Positions 51,294-61,633 of a DNA stretch of 64,000 nt are shown piece by piece. The notes below the pieces were generated by a model. That model saw nothing but the letters and a program-made list of their open reading frames with translations, did not search any database and was not told the origin of the DNA. A program made the translations under genes and the position numbers. Origin of the DNA: Catellatospora sp. IY07-71. GTDB taxonomy: Bacteria; Actinomycetota; Actinomycetes; Mycobacteriales; Micromonosporaceae. The stretch is taken from NCBI RefSeq assembly GCF_018326265.1, contig NZ_AP023360.1, forward strand, positions 4,931,501-4,995,500, in the 5' to 3' direction. The stretch's first letter is position 1; every line of letters begins with the position of its first letter.

Positions 51294-51889
51294 CGGCGGC
51301 GGCCGGAGCGGACACCGTCCCGGCCGAGGGCCGCGCGGCGGTGCTGGCCGGGCTGCTGGAGAAGGCGCGCGAGGGCGACCGCGGCGCGCTGGACGCCATC
51401 GTGCGCGAGGTCAACCCGCTGCTGTGGCACGTCGCCCGCGCGCAGGGCCTGGCCGCCGAGCCCGCCGCCGACGTGGTGCAGACGACGTGGCTGGTGTTCG
51501 TACGCCACCTCGACACCATCCGCACCCCGCAGGCGCTGCTGGGCTGGCTGGCCACGACCGCCCGGCGGGAGGCGTGGCGGCTGCTGCGCCAGGAACGCGC
51601 CGGCGCCGACCCGGACTCCGAGGTGGTGGAGCACGCGCTGTCCCCGGCGGCCGACGTGGACGAGCAGGTGCTCACCCACGAGCGCGACCGGGCGCTGTGG
51701 CGCGCCCTGCAGGCGGTGTCCGACCGGTGCCGCCGCCTGCTGCGCGTCGTGGCGCTGGTGGACCGGCCCGACTACGACGTGCTGGCCGAGGCCATGGGCA
51801 TGCCCCGGGGCAGCATCGGCCCCACCCGGGGCCGCTGCCTGGCGAAAGTACGCGAGCTGCTGCTCGCCGATCCCACCTGGAGCCGGTGA
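51290..51889 (+). CDS. ECF-type RNA polymerase sigma factor in a protease operon
   Basis: A 199-residue sigma-70 family factor. Region 2 is LLWHVARAQGLAAEPAADVV, QTTWLVFVRHLDTI, WLATTARREAWRLLRQ (about residues 45-105). Region 4 is RALWRALQAVSDRCRRLLRV, YDVLAEAMGMPRGSIGPTRG (about 140-195), including the SIGPTRGR recognition helix. It overlaps the protease stop by four bases and its own stop overlaps the next ATG (TGATG). No anti-sigma factor of a known kind is present, so control may be through the proteases or the 161-residue protein. Targets unknown. Confidence 0.92.
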   Translation: MTAAAGADTVPAEGRAAVLAGLLEKAREGDRGALDAIVREVNPLLWHVARAQGLAAEPAADVVQTTWLVFVRHLDTIRTPQALLGWLATTARREAWRLLRQERAGADPDSEVVEHALSPAADVDEQVLTHERDRALWRALQAVSDRCRRLLRVVALVDRPDYDVLAEAMGMPRGSIGPTRGRCLAKVRELLLADPTWSR

Positions 51890-52374
51890 TGACCGACCCG
51901 GACGGCCTGCTCGACGACCTCGACGCGGACATCCTCGACGCGCTGGCGCGGACCTGGGCCGCGGTGGACCCGCCCCCGGCCGACCTGGACGACCGCGTCT
52001 CGTTCGCGCTGCGGCTGGCCGACCTGGACGTGGAGGCGGCGCGGCTGCAGCACGACGCGCTGGTCGGGTCGGGCGCGCGGGCGGCCGAGCACGCGCGCAC
52101 CATCACCTTCGACTGCGACATCCTGAGCCTGATGGTGTCGGTGCTGCCCGGCGACGACGGGGTACGCGTCGACGGCTGGCTGGCCCCGCCCGCGCCGCTG
52201 CAGGTGGAGCTGCGCACCGCCGCGGCCGGGCCTGACGGGCAGGACGTGATCCACACCGCGCAGGCCGACCAGGCGGGCCGGTTCGTGTTCACCGGCATCC
52301 CGCACGGGCTGGCCCAGCTGCTGGTGCACGGGGCGGGGCTGCGCACCGTGGTGACACCCGGCATCGTGCTGTGA
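51889..52374 (+). CDS. Unknown 161-residue protein between sigma factor and CHAT protease
   Basis: No family recognised. The N-terminal half is helical and acidic (LLDDLDADILDALARTWAAV, LDDRVSFALRLADLDVEAAR). The C-terminal half (about residues 90-161) has a beta-sandwich rhythm: GVRVDGWLAPPAPLQVELRT, VIHTAQADQAGRFVFTGIPH, LAQLLVHGAGLRTVVTPGIV, like carboxypeptidase-regulatory or SpaA-like modules. There is no signal peptide or membrane segment. It starts in the sigma stop (TGATG) and ends in the CHAT start (GTGA), so it is translated in fixed ratio with both. It could be the sigma partner/inhibitor or a protease substrate; this is inference. Confidence 0.85.
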   Translation: MTDPDGLLDDLDADILDALARTWAAVDPPPADLDDRVSFALRLADLDVEAARLQHDALVGSGARAAEHARTITFDCDILSLMVSVLPGDDGVRVDGWLAPPAPLQVELRTAAAGPDGQDVIHTAQADQAGRFVFTGIPHGLAQLLVHGAGLRTVVTPGIVL

Positions 52375-54896
52375 GCGACCGGCCGCGCGCCGCCGAGCTG
52401 CACGCGGCCGGGGTCGCGGCCACCAACGACATGCGCCCGGCGCTGGGCGCGCGGCGGCACCGGGCGGCGCTGCGGGTGCTGGACGACGCCCCGCCCGGCG
52501 GCGACCCGGCCGAGGACGCCGCGCTGCGCGCCCGGATCCTGGTCAGCCTCGCCTACGCGGTCTCGGAGCTGGGCCGCATCGCCGAGGGCCTGGGCCACCT
52601 GGACGAGGCGGAGCGGCTGCTGCCGCCCCAGCAGCGCGGCACGCTGCACGGGCAGCGGGCGGTGATGCTGCGCCGCACCGGCCGCGACGACGAGGCGCTG
52701 GCCGAGTACGGCCGGGCGCTGCGGGTGCTCGACGAGCGCCGGGAGCCCCGCGACCTGGCCCGGGTGCTGCTGAACCGGGCCGTGCTGCACCTGCACGCGC
52801 CCCGCCCGGCGGCGGCCCGTGCCGACCTTGGCCGTGCCGCCCAGGTGGCGCAGCGCCACGGCTTCGGCCTCATCGCCGCCAAGGCCCGGCACAACCTGGC
52901 CCTGCTCGACCTCGCCGCCGGTGACCTGCCCAGGGCGCTGGGCGCGTTCGCGGCCCTGTCCGTCGAGTACACCCGCTCCGCGCCCGGCGTGCTGCCCCTG
53001 CTCGGCCTGGACCGGGCCCGGGTGCTGCTGGCCGCGGGCCTGTTCCGGGAGGCCGACGACGATCTCGCGGCGGCGCTGGCGCGGCTGCGTGCCCAGGGCA
53101 TGGGCCAGGACGAGGCCGAGGCGCTGCTCGCCCGCGCCGAGGCCGCCCTGCTGGCCGGCCGGCACGCCGACGCGCGGCGCTGGGCGGGGCAGGCCCGGTC
53201 CTGCTTCCTGAAGCGGCGCAACGGGCGCTGGGCGGCGCTGGCGGACCTGGTCGACCTGCGCGCGGCGTACGCGACGGGCGGGCCGGACCGGGTGCTGCTG
53301 CGCCGGGCGAACACCCTCGCCGCCCGCCTGTCCGAGCTGGCGCTCGACGAGGACGCGCGGGTGGCGGGGCTGCTCGCCGCGCGGGCGAACGCCGCATTGG
53401 GCCGGACCGCCGACGCCGTGGACGCGCTGCGCCGCCACGGCGTGCTGCGCCACGGCGACCGGCTGGACACCCGGGTGCTTGGCCGGCTGGCGCGGGCCGA
53501 GGTCGCCGCCGCGTCCGGCCGGGCCGGCACCGCCGCGCGGCAGCTGACCACGGGCCTGGCCGAGCTGCACCGCTACCGCGCCCAGGTGGGCTGCCTCGAC
53601 CTGCAGACCGGCGCCGCGGTGCACGGGCGGGACCTGGCCGGGGCCGGACTGCGCCGCGCGCTGGACCGGGGCCGCCCGGCCGAGGTCTTCGCCTGGGCCG
53701 AGCGCTCCCGGGCGCAGGCGCTGCTGCTGCCGCCCGTACGCCCGCCGGCCGACCCCGAGACCGCCGCCGCCCTGGCGGCCCTGCGGCAGGTCCGGCTGGC
53801 CGTACGCGAGGCCGAGCGCGCCGGGCGGCCCGCCGGTGCGCAGCGCTCGCACGCCGCCGAGCTGGAGCGGCGCATCCGGCACCGTTCGTGGACGCTGGCC
53901 GGGCCGGGCACCGGCGGCGCACCCGCTCCGATGGGCACCGTCGCGCAGGCCCTCGGCGACGCCGCGATGGCCGTCTACCTGCACGACGGCCCGGCGCTGC
54001 GCGCGCTGGTGCTGGCCGGTGGCACGGCGCGGCTGGTCGACGCGGGCCGCCCGGCCGCGGCGGCCGAGATCGCGCTGCGGCTGCGCGCCTCCCTGGACGC
54101 GCGGGCCGGGCGCGCGCTGCCACCTCGGCTGGCCGACGCGGTGCTCGCGTCCGTGCGCCGCGACGCCGCCGAGCTGGCCGCGGCGGTGCTCGGGCCGGTG
54201 CTCGCCGTCGCGGGTGACCGCGACCTGGTGCTCGTGCCGACCGGTGAGCTGCTGACCGTCCCGTGGAGCCTGCTGCCCGGCGCCGCCGGCCGGCCGGTCA
54301 CCGTGGCCGCGTCCGCGACCAGCTGGTACACGGCGCGGCAGCGGGCTTACGGCGAGCCGGGCCCGGCCGGTCCGGCGCTGCTGGTGGCCGGGCCGGGCAA
54401 CGACCGGGCCGAGGCGGAGGTGCACAAAATCGCGCGGTGCCACCCGGGCGCGCGGGTGCTCACCGGCCCGGCGGCGACGGCGGCAGCGACCCTGGCGGGC
54501 TGCGACGGCGCAGCTCTGCTGCACGTGGCCGCGCACGGCAGGCATCAGGGCGAGAACGCGCTGTTCTCCGCGTTCGAGCTGGCCGACGGCCCACTCATGG
54601 GCTATGACCTGCAGCAGCTGTCCGTCGCGCCCCGGGTGGCCGTGCTGTCGGCCTGCGAGCTCGGCCTGGCCGACGTGCGGCCCGGCCACGAGTCGGTCGG
54701 GCTGAGCACCGCCCTGATAGCGGCCGGGACCGCGACCGTGGTGGCGAGCGTCAGCCGGGTCGCCGACGACGTCGCGATGCACGTGATGACGGGCTTCCAC
54801 CGGCGGCTGGCCGCGGGTGCCGCCCCCGCCGCCGCCCTTGCCGCCGCGGCGGGCGAGACCGAACCGGCCGGGTTCGTCTGCTTCGGGGCGGGCTGA
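52371..54896 (+). CDS. TPR-CHAT protein (caspase-like protease)
   Basis: An 841-residue cytoplasmic protein. Residues about 20-480 are TPR-like helical repeats (GRIAEGLGHLDEAERLL, TGRDDEALAEYGRALRVLDE, RHNLALLDLAAGDLPRALGA). A coiled-coil-like stretch follows (about 465-505), then the C-terminal CHAT domain (about 570-841) with the caspase-type dyad: His722 in LLHVAAHGRH and Cys762 in VAVLSACELGL. The last strand is PAGFVCFGAG. CHAT proteases (separase/caspase relatives) are known from type III-E CRISPR, gasdermin loci and other bacterial conflict systems. GTG 52371 overlaps the previous stop. A degraded copy of its C-terminal strand follows at 54966-55001. Confidence 0.92.
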   Translation: MSDRPRAAELHAAGVAATNDMRPALGARRHRAALRVLDDAPPGGDPAEDAALRARILVSLAYAVSELGRIAEGLGHLDEAERLLPPQQRGTLHGQRAVMLRRTGRDDEALAEYGRALRVLDERREPRDLARVLLNRAVLHLHAPRPAAARADLGRAAQVAQRHGFGLIAAKARHNLALLDLAAGDLPRALGAFAALSVEYTRSAPGVLPLLGLDRARVLLAAGLFREADDDLAAALARLRAQGMGQDEAEALLARAEAALLAGRHADARRWAGQARSCFLKRRNGRWAALADLVDLRAAYATGGPDRVLLRRANTLAARLSELALDEDARVAGLLAARANAALGRTADAVDALRRHGVLRHGDRLDTRVLGRLARAEVAAASGRAGTAARQLTTGLAELHRYRAQVGCLDLQTGAAVHGRDLAGAGLRRALDRGRPAEVFAWAERSRAQALLLPPVRPPADPETAAALAALRQVRLAVREAERAGRPAGAQRSHAAELERRIRHRSWTLAGPGTGGAPAPMGTVAQALGDAAMAVYLHDGPALRALVLAGGTARLVDAGRPAAAAEIALRLRASLDARAGRALPPRLADAVLASVRRDAAELAAAVLGPVLAVAGDRDLVLVPTGELLTVPWSLLPGAAGRPVTVAASATSWYTARQRAYGEPGPAGPALLVAGPGNDRAEAEVHKIARCHPGARVLTGPAATAAATLAGCDGAALLHVAAHGRHQGENALFSAFELADGPLMGYDLQQLSVAPRVAVLSACELGLADVRPGHESVGLSTALIAAGTATVVASVSRVADDVAMHVMTGFHRRLAAGAAPAAALAAAAGETEPAGFVCFGAG

Positions 54897-54941
54897 GCCG
54901 CGGTCACTCCTTCCCCCAGCGAGCCCGCGACCAGGTTCGCG

Positions 54942-55001
54942 ATGCCGCGCGGCAGCGACCAGATCACGCCTGTCGGATTCGCCTGCTTCAGGGCGGGTTG
55001 A
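54942..55001 (+). pseudogene. Remnant duplicating the CHAT C-terminus
   Basis: In the same frame as the CHAT gene and 70 bases beyond its stop, 54966-55001 reads TPVGFACFRAG then TGA, against EPAGFVCFGAG then TGA in the CHAT gene; the identity continues for four bases past both stops. The open frame from ATG 54942 is only 19 codons. It looks like a leftover of a tandem duplication of the CHAT 3' end. A tiny expressed peptide cannot be excluded. Confidence 0.5.
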
Positions 55002-55197
55002 GCCGATCGGCGGTACCTGGACGGCGGACGTGACATCCAGTGACGCCCGTAACTTTGAGTTAATTAATGTCCGAATTGCCCACCCGGTCACCAGCGGAGA
55101 CGACGCTGAGTCATTGTTCTGTCACGGTAGATGGTTTGTGGCCACGTCTGCGGGTTCGCTACCTTGTCTCTTGCCCTTGACAGAAGCGGAGCATCGC
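55002..55197 (+). promoter_or_regulatory. AT-rich leader region of the M23-like gene
   Basis: About 300 bases separate the CHAT stop from the next gene. After the CHAT remnant, 55049-55075 is strikingly AT-rich (TTAATTAAT) for this genome and probably holds the promoter. GGTAG (55127-55131) and CTACC (near 55160) can form a base-paired stem in the leader. I cannot name a riboswitch here. Confidence 0.4.
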
Positions 55198-55899
55198 GTG
55201 CAGTACCGGCCAGAGGTTTCCAAGGAAGGCGACAGGTATCGCGGCAGGCGTCGCGCGGCAGCGCCGTCCCGCCGTCGGTACGCGGCAGTCCTGGCCACCG
55301 CGGCGGCCGGTGCGGGTGTGGTGGCGTTCGGCGCGGGAGCGGCCGTCGACGACGCCAAGAGCGATCCGATCGTAGAGGTGGCCGCCGGCGCGGCGGTCGA
55401 CGACGCGCGTGCCCAGGCCGCCGACCGTGCCAACCGTGCCGAGCGCACCATGGACACCTCGGTCAGCGCGACCTCCGCCGACTCCTGGGTGCTCCCGCTG
55501 CACGACTACGACATCGTCCCGCAGCACGCGGTCCGCTCCAGCCTGCTGCCCAAGGGTCTCGACCTCGGCGGCCTGCCGGAGGGCACCCCGTTCGCGTCCG
55601 TGCACCAGGGCATCGTGGTGCAGGCCGGCTGGAACGGCGCCTTCGGCAACTCGATCACCGTCGACCACGGCGGCGGCGTCAAGACGGTCTACGCCCACGC
55701 CAGCGCCGTGCTCGTCAAGGTCGGCCAGCAGGTCGGCGCGGGTGAGCAGATCGGCCTGCTGGGCAACAGCGGCTACGCGTACGGCACGCACCTGCACCTC
55801 GAGGTCTACGTCAACGACGCGGTGCAGAACCCGATGAGCTGGTTCTCGGCCAAGGGCATCGACTTCGAGCTGGAGATCGAGGCGCAGCCCGCCGCCTGA
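55198..55899 (+). CDS. M23/LytM-fold protein missing one zinc ligand
   Basis: A 233-residue exported protein. GTG 55198 follows GGAG at six bases. A basic start (YRGRRRAAAPSRRRYAAV) and one hydrophobic segment (about residues 38-55) give a membrane-anchored or exported protein; a helical linker (about 65-90) precedes the LytM domain. The second zinc and active-site motif HLHLEV is intact and the catalytic-site His is present (VYAHAS), but the first motif, normally HxGxD, reads PKGLDLGG: the zinc-binding His is Pro. The domain is therefore probably inactive and regulatory, like EnvC/NlpD LytM domains that activate amidases. It is convergent with the DHA2 exporter. Confidence 0.88.
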   Translation: MQYRPEVSKEGDRYRGRRRAAAPSRRRYAAVLATAAAGAGVVAFGAGAAVDDAKSDPIVEVAAGAAVDDARAQAADRANRAERTMDTSVSATSADSWVLPLHDYDIVPQHAVRSSLLPKGLDLGGLPEGTPFASVHQGIVVQAGWNGAFGNSITVDHGGGVKTVYAHASAVLVKVGQQVGAGEQIGLLGNSGYAYGTHLHLEVYVNDAVQNPMSWFSAKGIDFELEIEAQPAA

Positions 55900-55905
55900 C
55901 CGGCG

Positions 55906-57522
55906 TCACTGACCACTCTCGCCCGGCTGCCGGGCGGGCAGGCGCCGGGCGAAGAACAGCGCCACCAGCGCGATCAGCGCCAGCAGCGCCAGCGCCGCGC
56001 GCAGCCCGTCCAGACGCGCCTGCTCGTTCTCCGCGACGATCGCCTCGGCCTGCGCCGGATCCACGCCCGCCGCGGCCAGTCCCGCCGACAGCTGCGCGTC
56101 GGACACGAACGGCACCCCGGCGGCGAGCTGCACCTGCGCCTGCTGGTACACCGAGTCCGGCACGGCCGGGTGGTCCCGGATCCCGGTCAGGAACGACGTC
56201 GTCAGCGCCGAGATCAGCACCGCCCCGGCCAGCGCGGTGCCCACCGACGCGCCCAGGTTCGTGATCGTGTTCTGCAGGCCGCCCACCTCGGCGCTCTGCT
56301 CGTCCGGCACCGCCGAGACGGTGACCGCGCCCAGCTGCGACGCCAGCGCGCCGATGCCCAGCCCGGCCAGCAGCAGGGGCCCCGTGACCACCTCCGGCCC
56401 GGCCCCGAGCTGCAGCGTCGCGGCCAGCAGGACCAGCCCGGCCAGCAGCGCCAGGAAGCCCACCCGCACCACCCGCCGGGGCGAGGCGTCGGGCAGGAAA
56501 CGCGGGACGCCTACCGCCGCGACCAGCAGCGACACCGACAGCGGCAGGATACGCACCCCGGTGTCGACGGCCGACAGGCCCAGCGCGACCGACAGGAACA
56601 GCGGCACCGTGAAGAACAGGCCCGCCTGCAGCAGGTACTGGAAGCCGAACGCGGTCAGGCCGCCGCGCAACTGCCGGTTGTCCAGCATCGCCGGATCGAT
56701 CAGCACCGGCTGCCCGCGGTCGCGGCGGCGACGTTCCCGCGCCAGGAAGCCCAGCAGCACCAGGCCGCCCGCGATGACCAGCCAGAACACCGGGGACAGG
56801 CCCAGCCACGACGGGCCGCCCGGCTTCGGGTTGACGAAGCCCCAGGCCCCGGCGCGCAGGATGCCGTAGACGACCAGCACCAGCCCCAGGCCGGACAGGG
56901 CCGTGCCGCCCAGGTCCAGCCGGGTGCCGGGAGAGGGCGGCAGCTCGCTCATCCGCCGGGTGAGCGCCAGGATGCCCAGCACCACCACGACCTCACCGGC
57001 GAAGACCCAGCGCCACGACGCGTACGTGGTCAGCGCCCCGCCGATGAGCGGGCCGACCGCCACCGCGATCGCGCCGGACGCGGCGACCAGGCCGTACGCG
57101 CGCGGCCGTTGCGACCGGCCGAAGTTGGCCGCGACCAGCGCGACGATCGCGGGCAGGATCAGCGCGGCGCCGATGCCCTCCAGCAGCGACCAGCCGATGA
57201 GCAGCACGGTCAGGTTCGGCGCGAGCGAGGTCAGCAGCGAGCCCGCGCCGTAGATCACGCAGCCCAGCGCGAACGCGCGCTTGTAGCCCATGATCTGGCC
57301 GAGCTTGCCACCCGTGATCATGAGCGCGGCCATGACCAGGGTGTACATCGTGATCGCGCTCTGGATGCCGGTGACGTCGGTGCCGACGTCCTGCGCCACC
57401 GTCGCGATCGACACGTTCATCACCGAGCTGTCCAGCGTCATCAGGAACTGGCCCGCCGCCAGCGTGGGCAGCACGACGGCCGAAGTCGCGGCAGCCGCCG
57501 TGCGGGTCGCTTCGCCGGTCAC
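55906..57522 (-). CDS. DHA2-family (EmrB/QacA-type) MFS drug exporter
   Basis: A 538-residue transporter with 14 predicted transmembrane helices. Family marks: QFLMTLDSSVMNVSIATVAQ in helix 1 (motif D1-like LDxSVxNVAL), GGKLGQIMGYKRAFALG in loop 2-3, and ILPAIVALVAANFGRSQR. A roughly 60-residue C-terminal loop (VPDSVYQQAQVQLAAG ... VDPAQAEAIVAENEQARLDG) precedes the last helix, usual for actinobacterial members. It exports drugs or cationic compounds by proton antiport. No regulator lies beside it; the convergent M23-like gene ends six bases away. Confidence 0.93.
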   Translation of the reverse strand: MTGEATRTAAAATSAVVLPTLAAGQFLMTLDSSVMNVSIATVAQDVGTDVTGIQSAITMYTLVMAALMITGGKLGQIMGYKRAFALGCVIYGAGSLLTSLAPNLTVLLIGWSLLEGIGAALILPAIVALVAANFGRSQRPRAYGLVAASGAIAVAVGPLIGGALTTYASWRWVFAGEVVVVLGILALTRRMSELPPSPGTRLDLGGTALSGLGLVLVVYGILRAGAWGFVNPKPGGPSWLGLSPVFWLVIAGGLVLLGFLARERRRRDRGQPVLIDPAMLDNRQLRGGLTAFGFQYLLQAGLFFTVPLFLSVALGLSAVDTGVRILPLSVSLLVAAVGVPRFLPDASPRRVVRVGFLALLAGLVLLAATLQLGAGPEVVTGPLLLAGLGIGALASQLGAVTVSAVPDEQSAEVGGLQNTITNLGASVGTALAGAVLISALTTSFLTGIRDHPAVPDSVYQQAQVQLAAGVPFVSDAQLSAGLAAAGVDPAQAEAIVAENEQARLDGLRAALALLALIALVALFFARRLPARQPGESGQ

Positions 57523-57770
57523 GGCAGCCTCCTCTCACCGGGGTCCGGATGACAGCGTCGCCCACCGGCCGCGCTCCTGGGGCGCAATCGCGCGGATCTC
57601 CTGCCGGAGAGATGTCGAGATCCGGCCGGCGGCTCCGTCCATCCCACGACGGCCACCCTGCATGGCGGCCTCCGGCGTGCACCGGCGCCGCCCGGACCGG
57701 TGTGGCGGACCCGTTCGCGGCGGGCCGCCCGATACGTTGGGCTGTGGCAGGCCCGGCGGAAGGAGATCCG

Positions 57771-58136
57771 ATGTCGGAGAACAAGCGCACGGTCGAGCGA
57801 TACCTGGACGGGTTCCGCAAGAACGACCACGCGCAGATCCTGTCGTGCCTGACCGACGACATCACCTGGACCGTCTACGGCGCGTTCAAGCTGTCCGGCA
57901 AGCAGGCCTACGACGAGGCCATCGACGGTCCCGGCTTCATCCAGCCGCCCACGCTGGACCTGGTCCGGATGGTCGAGCAGGACGACGTGATCATGGCCGA
58001 GCTGACCGGCGAGGCCCGCCGCACCGACGGCTCGGTGATGCGTATGTCCATGGCCGAGGTGTTCGTCATGCGCGGTGGCCTGATCGCCGAGCGCCGGGCC
58101 TGGGTGATCGAGCTGAAGGAGAACGACCACCGCTGA
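57771..58136 (+). CDS. SnoaL/NTF2-like protein
   Basis: A 121-residue single-domain protein with the cone-shaped NTF2-like fold: TVERYLDGFRKNDHAQILSC, LTDDITWTVYGAFKLSGKQA, AELTGEARRTDGSVMRMSMA, EVFVMRGGLIAERRAWVIEL. SnoaL-like proteins act as small cyclases, hydrolases or binding proteins; no catalytic residue set identifies the reaction. ATG 57771 follows AGGAG at five bases. It is monocistronic, preceded by 248 bases without a gene on either strand and followed by two hairpins. Confidence 0.88.
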   Translation: MSENKRTVERYLDGFRKNDHAQILSCLTDDITWTVYGAFKLSGKQAYDEAIDGPGFIQPPTLDLVRMVEQDDVIMAELTGEARRTDGSVMRMSMAEVFVMRGGLIAERRAWVIELKENDHR

Positions 58137-58145
58137 GCGGCGGCC

Positions 58146-58180
58146 GGGCGGCCGACCCGAGAGGAAGGGGCCGGCCGCCC
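58146..58180 (+). terminator. Hairpin terminator after the SnoaL-like gene
   Basis: GGGCGGCCG (58146-58154) / CGGCCGCCC (58172-58180), a 9-base GC stem with a 17-base loop, nine bases after the stop codon. Confidence 0.7.
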
Positions 58181-58271
58181 GCCCGTTTCACGCCGCAGAT
58201 CGGCCGGACCTCGCAGACCTGGCGGGGATGCCACCTGACCGGTGCACCCGCCCACGTGCCAGGCACGTTAA

Positions 58272-58315
58272 GAAGGGCACCTTCTTATACGCGAAGCGTT
58301 AAGAAGGTGCCCTTC
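58272..58315. repeat. Intergenic compound hairpin repeat, type E
   Basis: Arms GAAGGGCACCTTCTTA (58272-58287) and TAAGAAGGTGCCCTTC (58300-58315) are perfectly complementary; between them ACGC (58289-58292) and GCGT (58296-58299) pair around GAA, so almost the full 44 bases fold into one hairpin. GTTAAGAAGG also occurs as a direct repeat (58267-58276, 58298-58307). It lies between the convergent SnoaL-like and GH3 genes. Similar AAGAAGGG/CCTTCTT elements are, as far as I know, dispersed in Micromonosporaceae genomes. Confidence 0.75.
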
Positions 58316-58326
58316 CTTTCACGGGG

Positions 58327-61455
<3,129 letters not shown>

Positions 61456-61528
61456 GGGCTGCTCCTGTCGTGGTGCGGGACGGGACAGGACGCGCCGCGT
61501 GGGGGACGGCCACGGTGGACGCGTCGTG

Positions 61529-61579
61529 TTTGGAGAGCGCTCTCCAAAGCAGCTTCATAGAGTCGGGCCGATTAGTCAA
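61529..61579 (-). promoter_or_regulatory. Promoter and LacI-type operator of the GH3 gene
   Basis: On the minus strand TTGACT (61574-61579) and TATGAA (61554-61559) are 14 bases apart. Five bases downstream lies the perfect 20-base palindrome with half-sites TTTGGAGAGC (61529-61538) / GCTCTCCAAA (61539-61548). The layout and the core GAGAGCGCTCTC match the operator at 28453-28466 before the other discoidin enzyme. The cognate LacI-type regulator is not in the window. Confidence 0.72.
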
Positions 61580-61592
61580 CCCGTGCCCGACC

Positions 61593-61621
61593 GGCCCGGA
61601 CGGCGCACCGCCGTCCGGGCC
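61593..61621 (-). terminator. Hairpin terminator after the penicillin-binding protein
   Basis: Perfect 13-base stem GGCCCGGACGGCG (61593-61605) / CGCCGTCCGGGCC (61609-61621) with a CAC loop, 12 bases beyond the PBP stop on the minus strand. Confidence 0.85.
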
Positions 61622-61633
61622 GCACGCATCAGG

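Noticed and set aside
55177-55182. TTGACA as a -35 box for the M23-like gene
   Set aside because: It lies only 15 bases before the start codon and directly before the ribosome site, too close to serve that gene.
55002-55197. Possible cyclic di-AMP (ydaO-type) riboswitch before the M23-like gene, a usual place for it in actinobacteria
   Set aside because: I could not find the conserved core segments or a convincing multi-helix fold; only a short GGTAG/CTACC pairing is seen. A covariance-model search (Rfam ydaO-yuaA) would decide.
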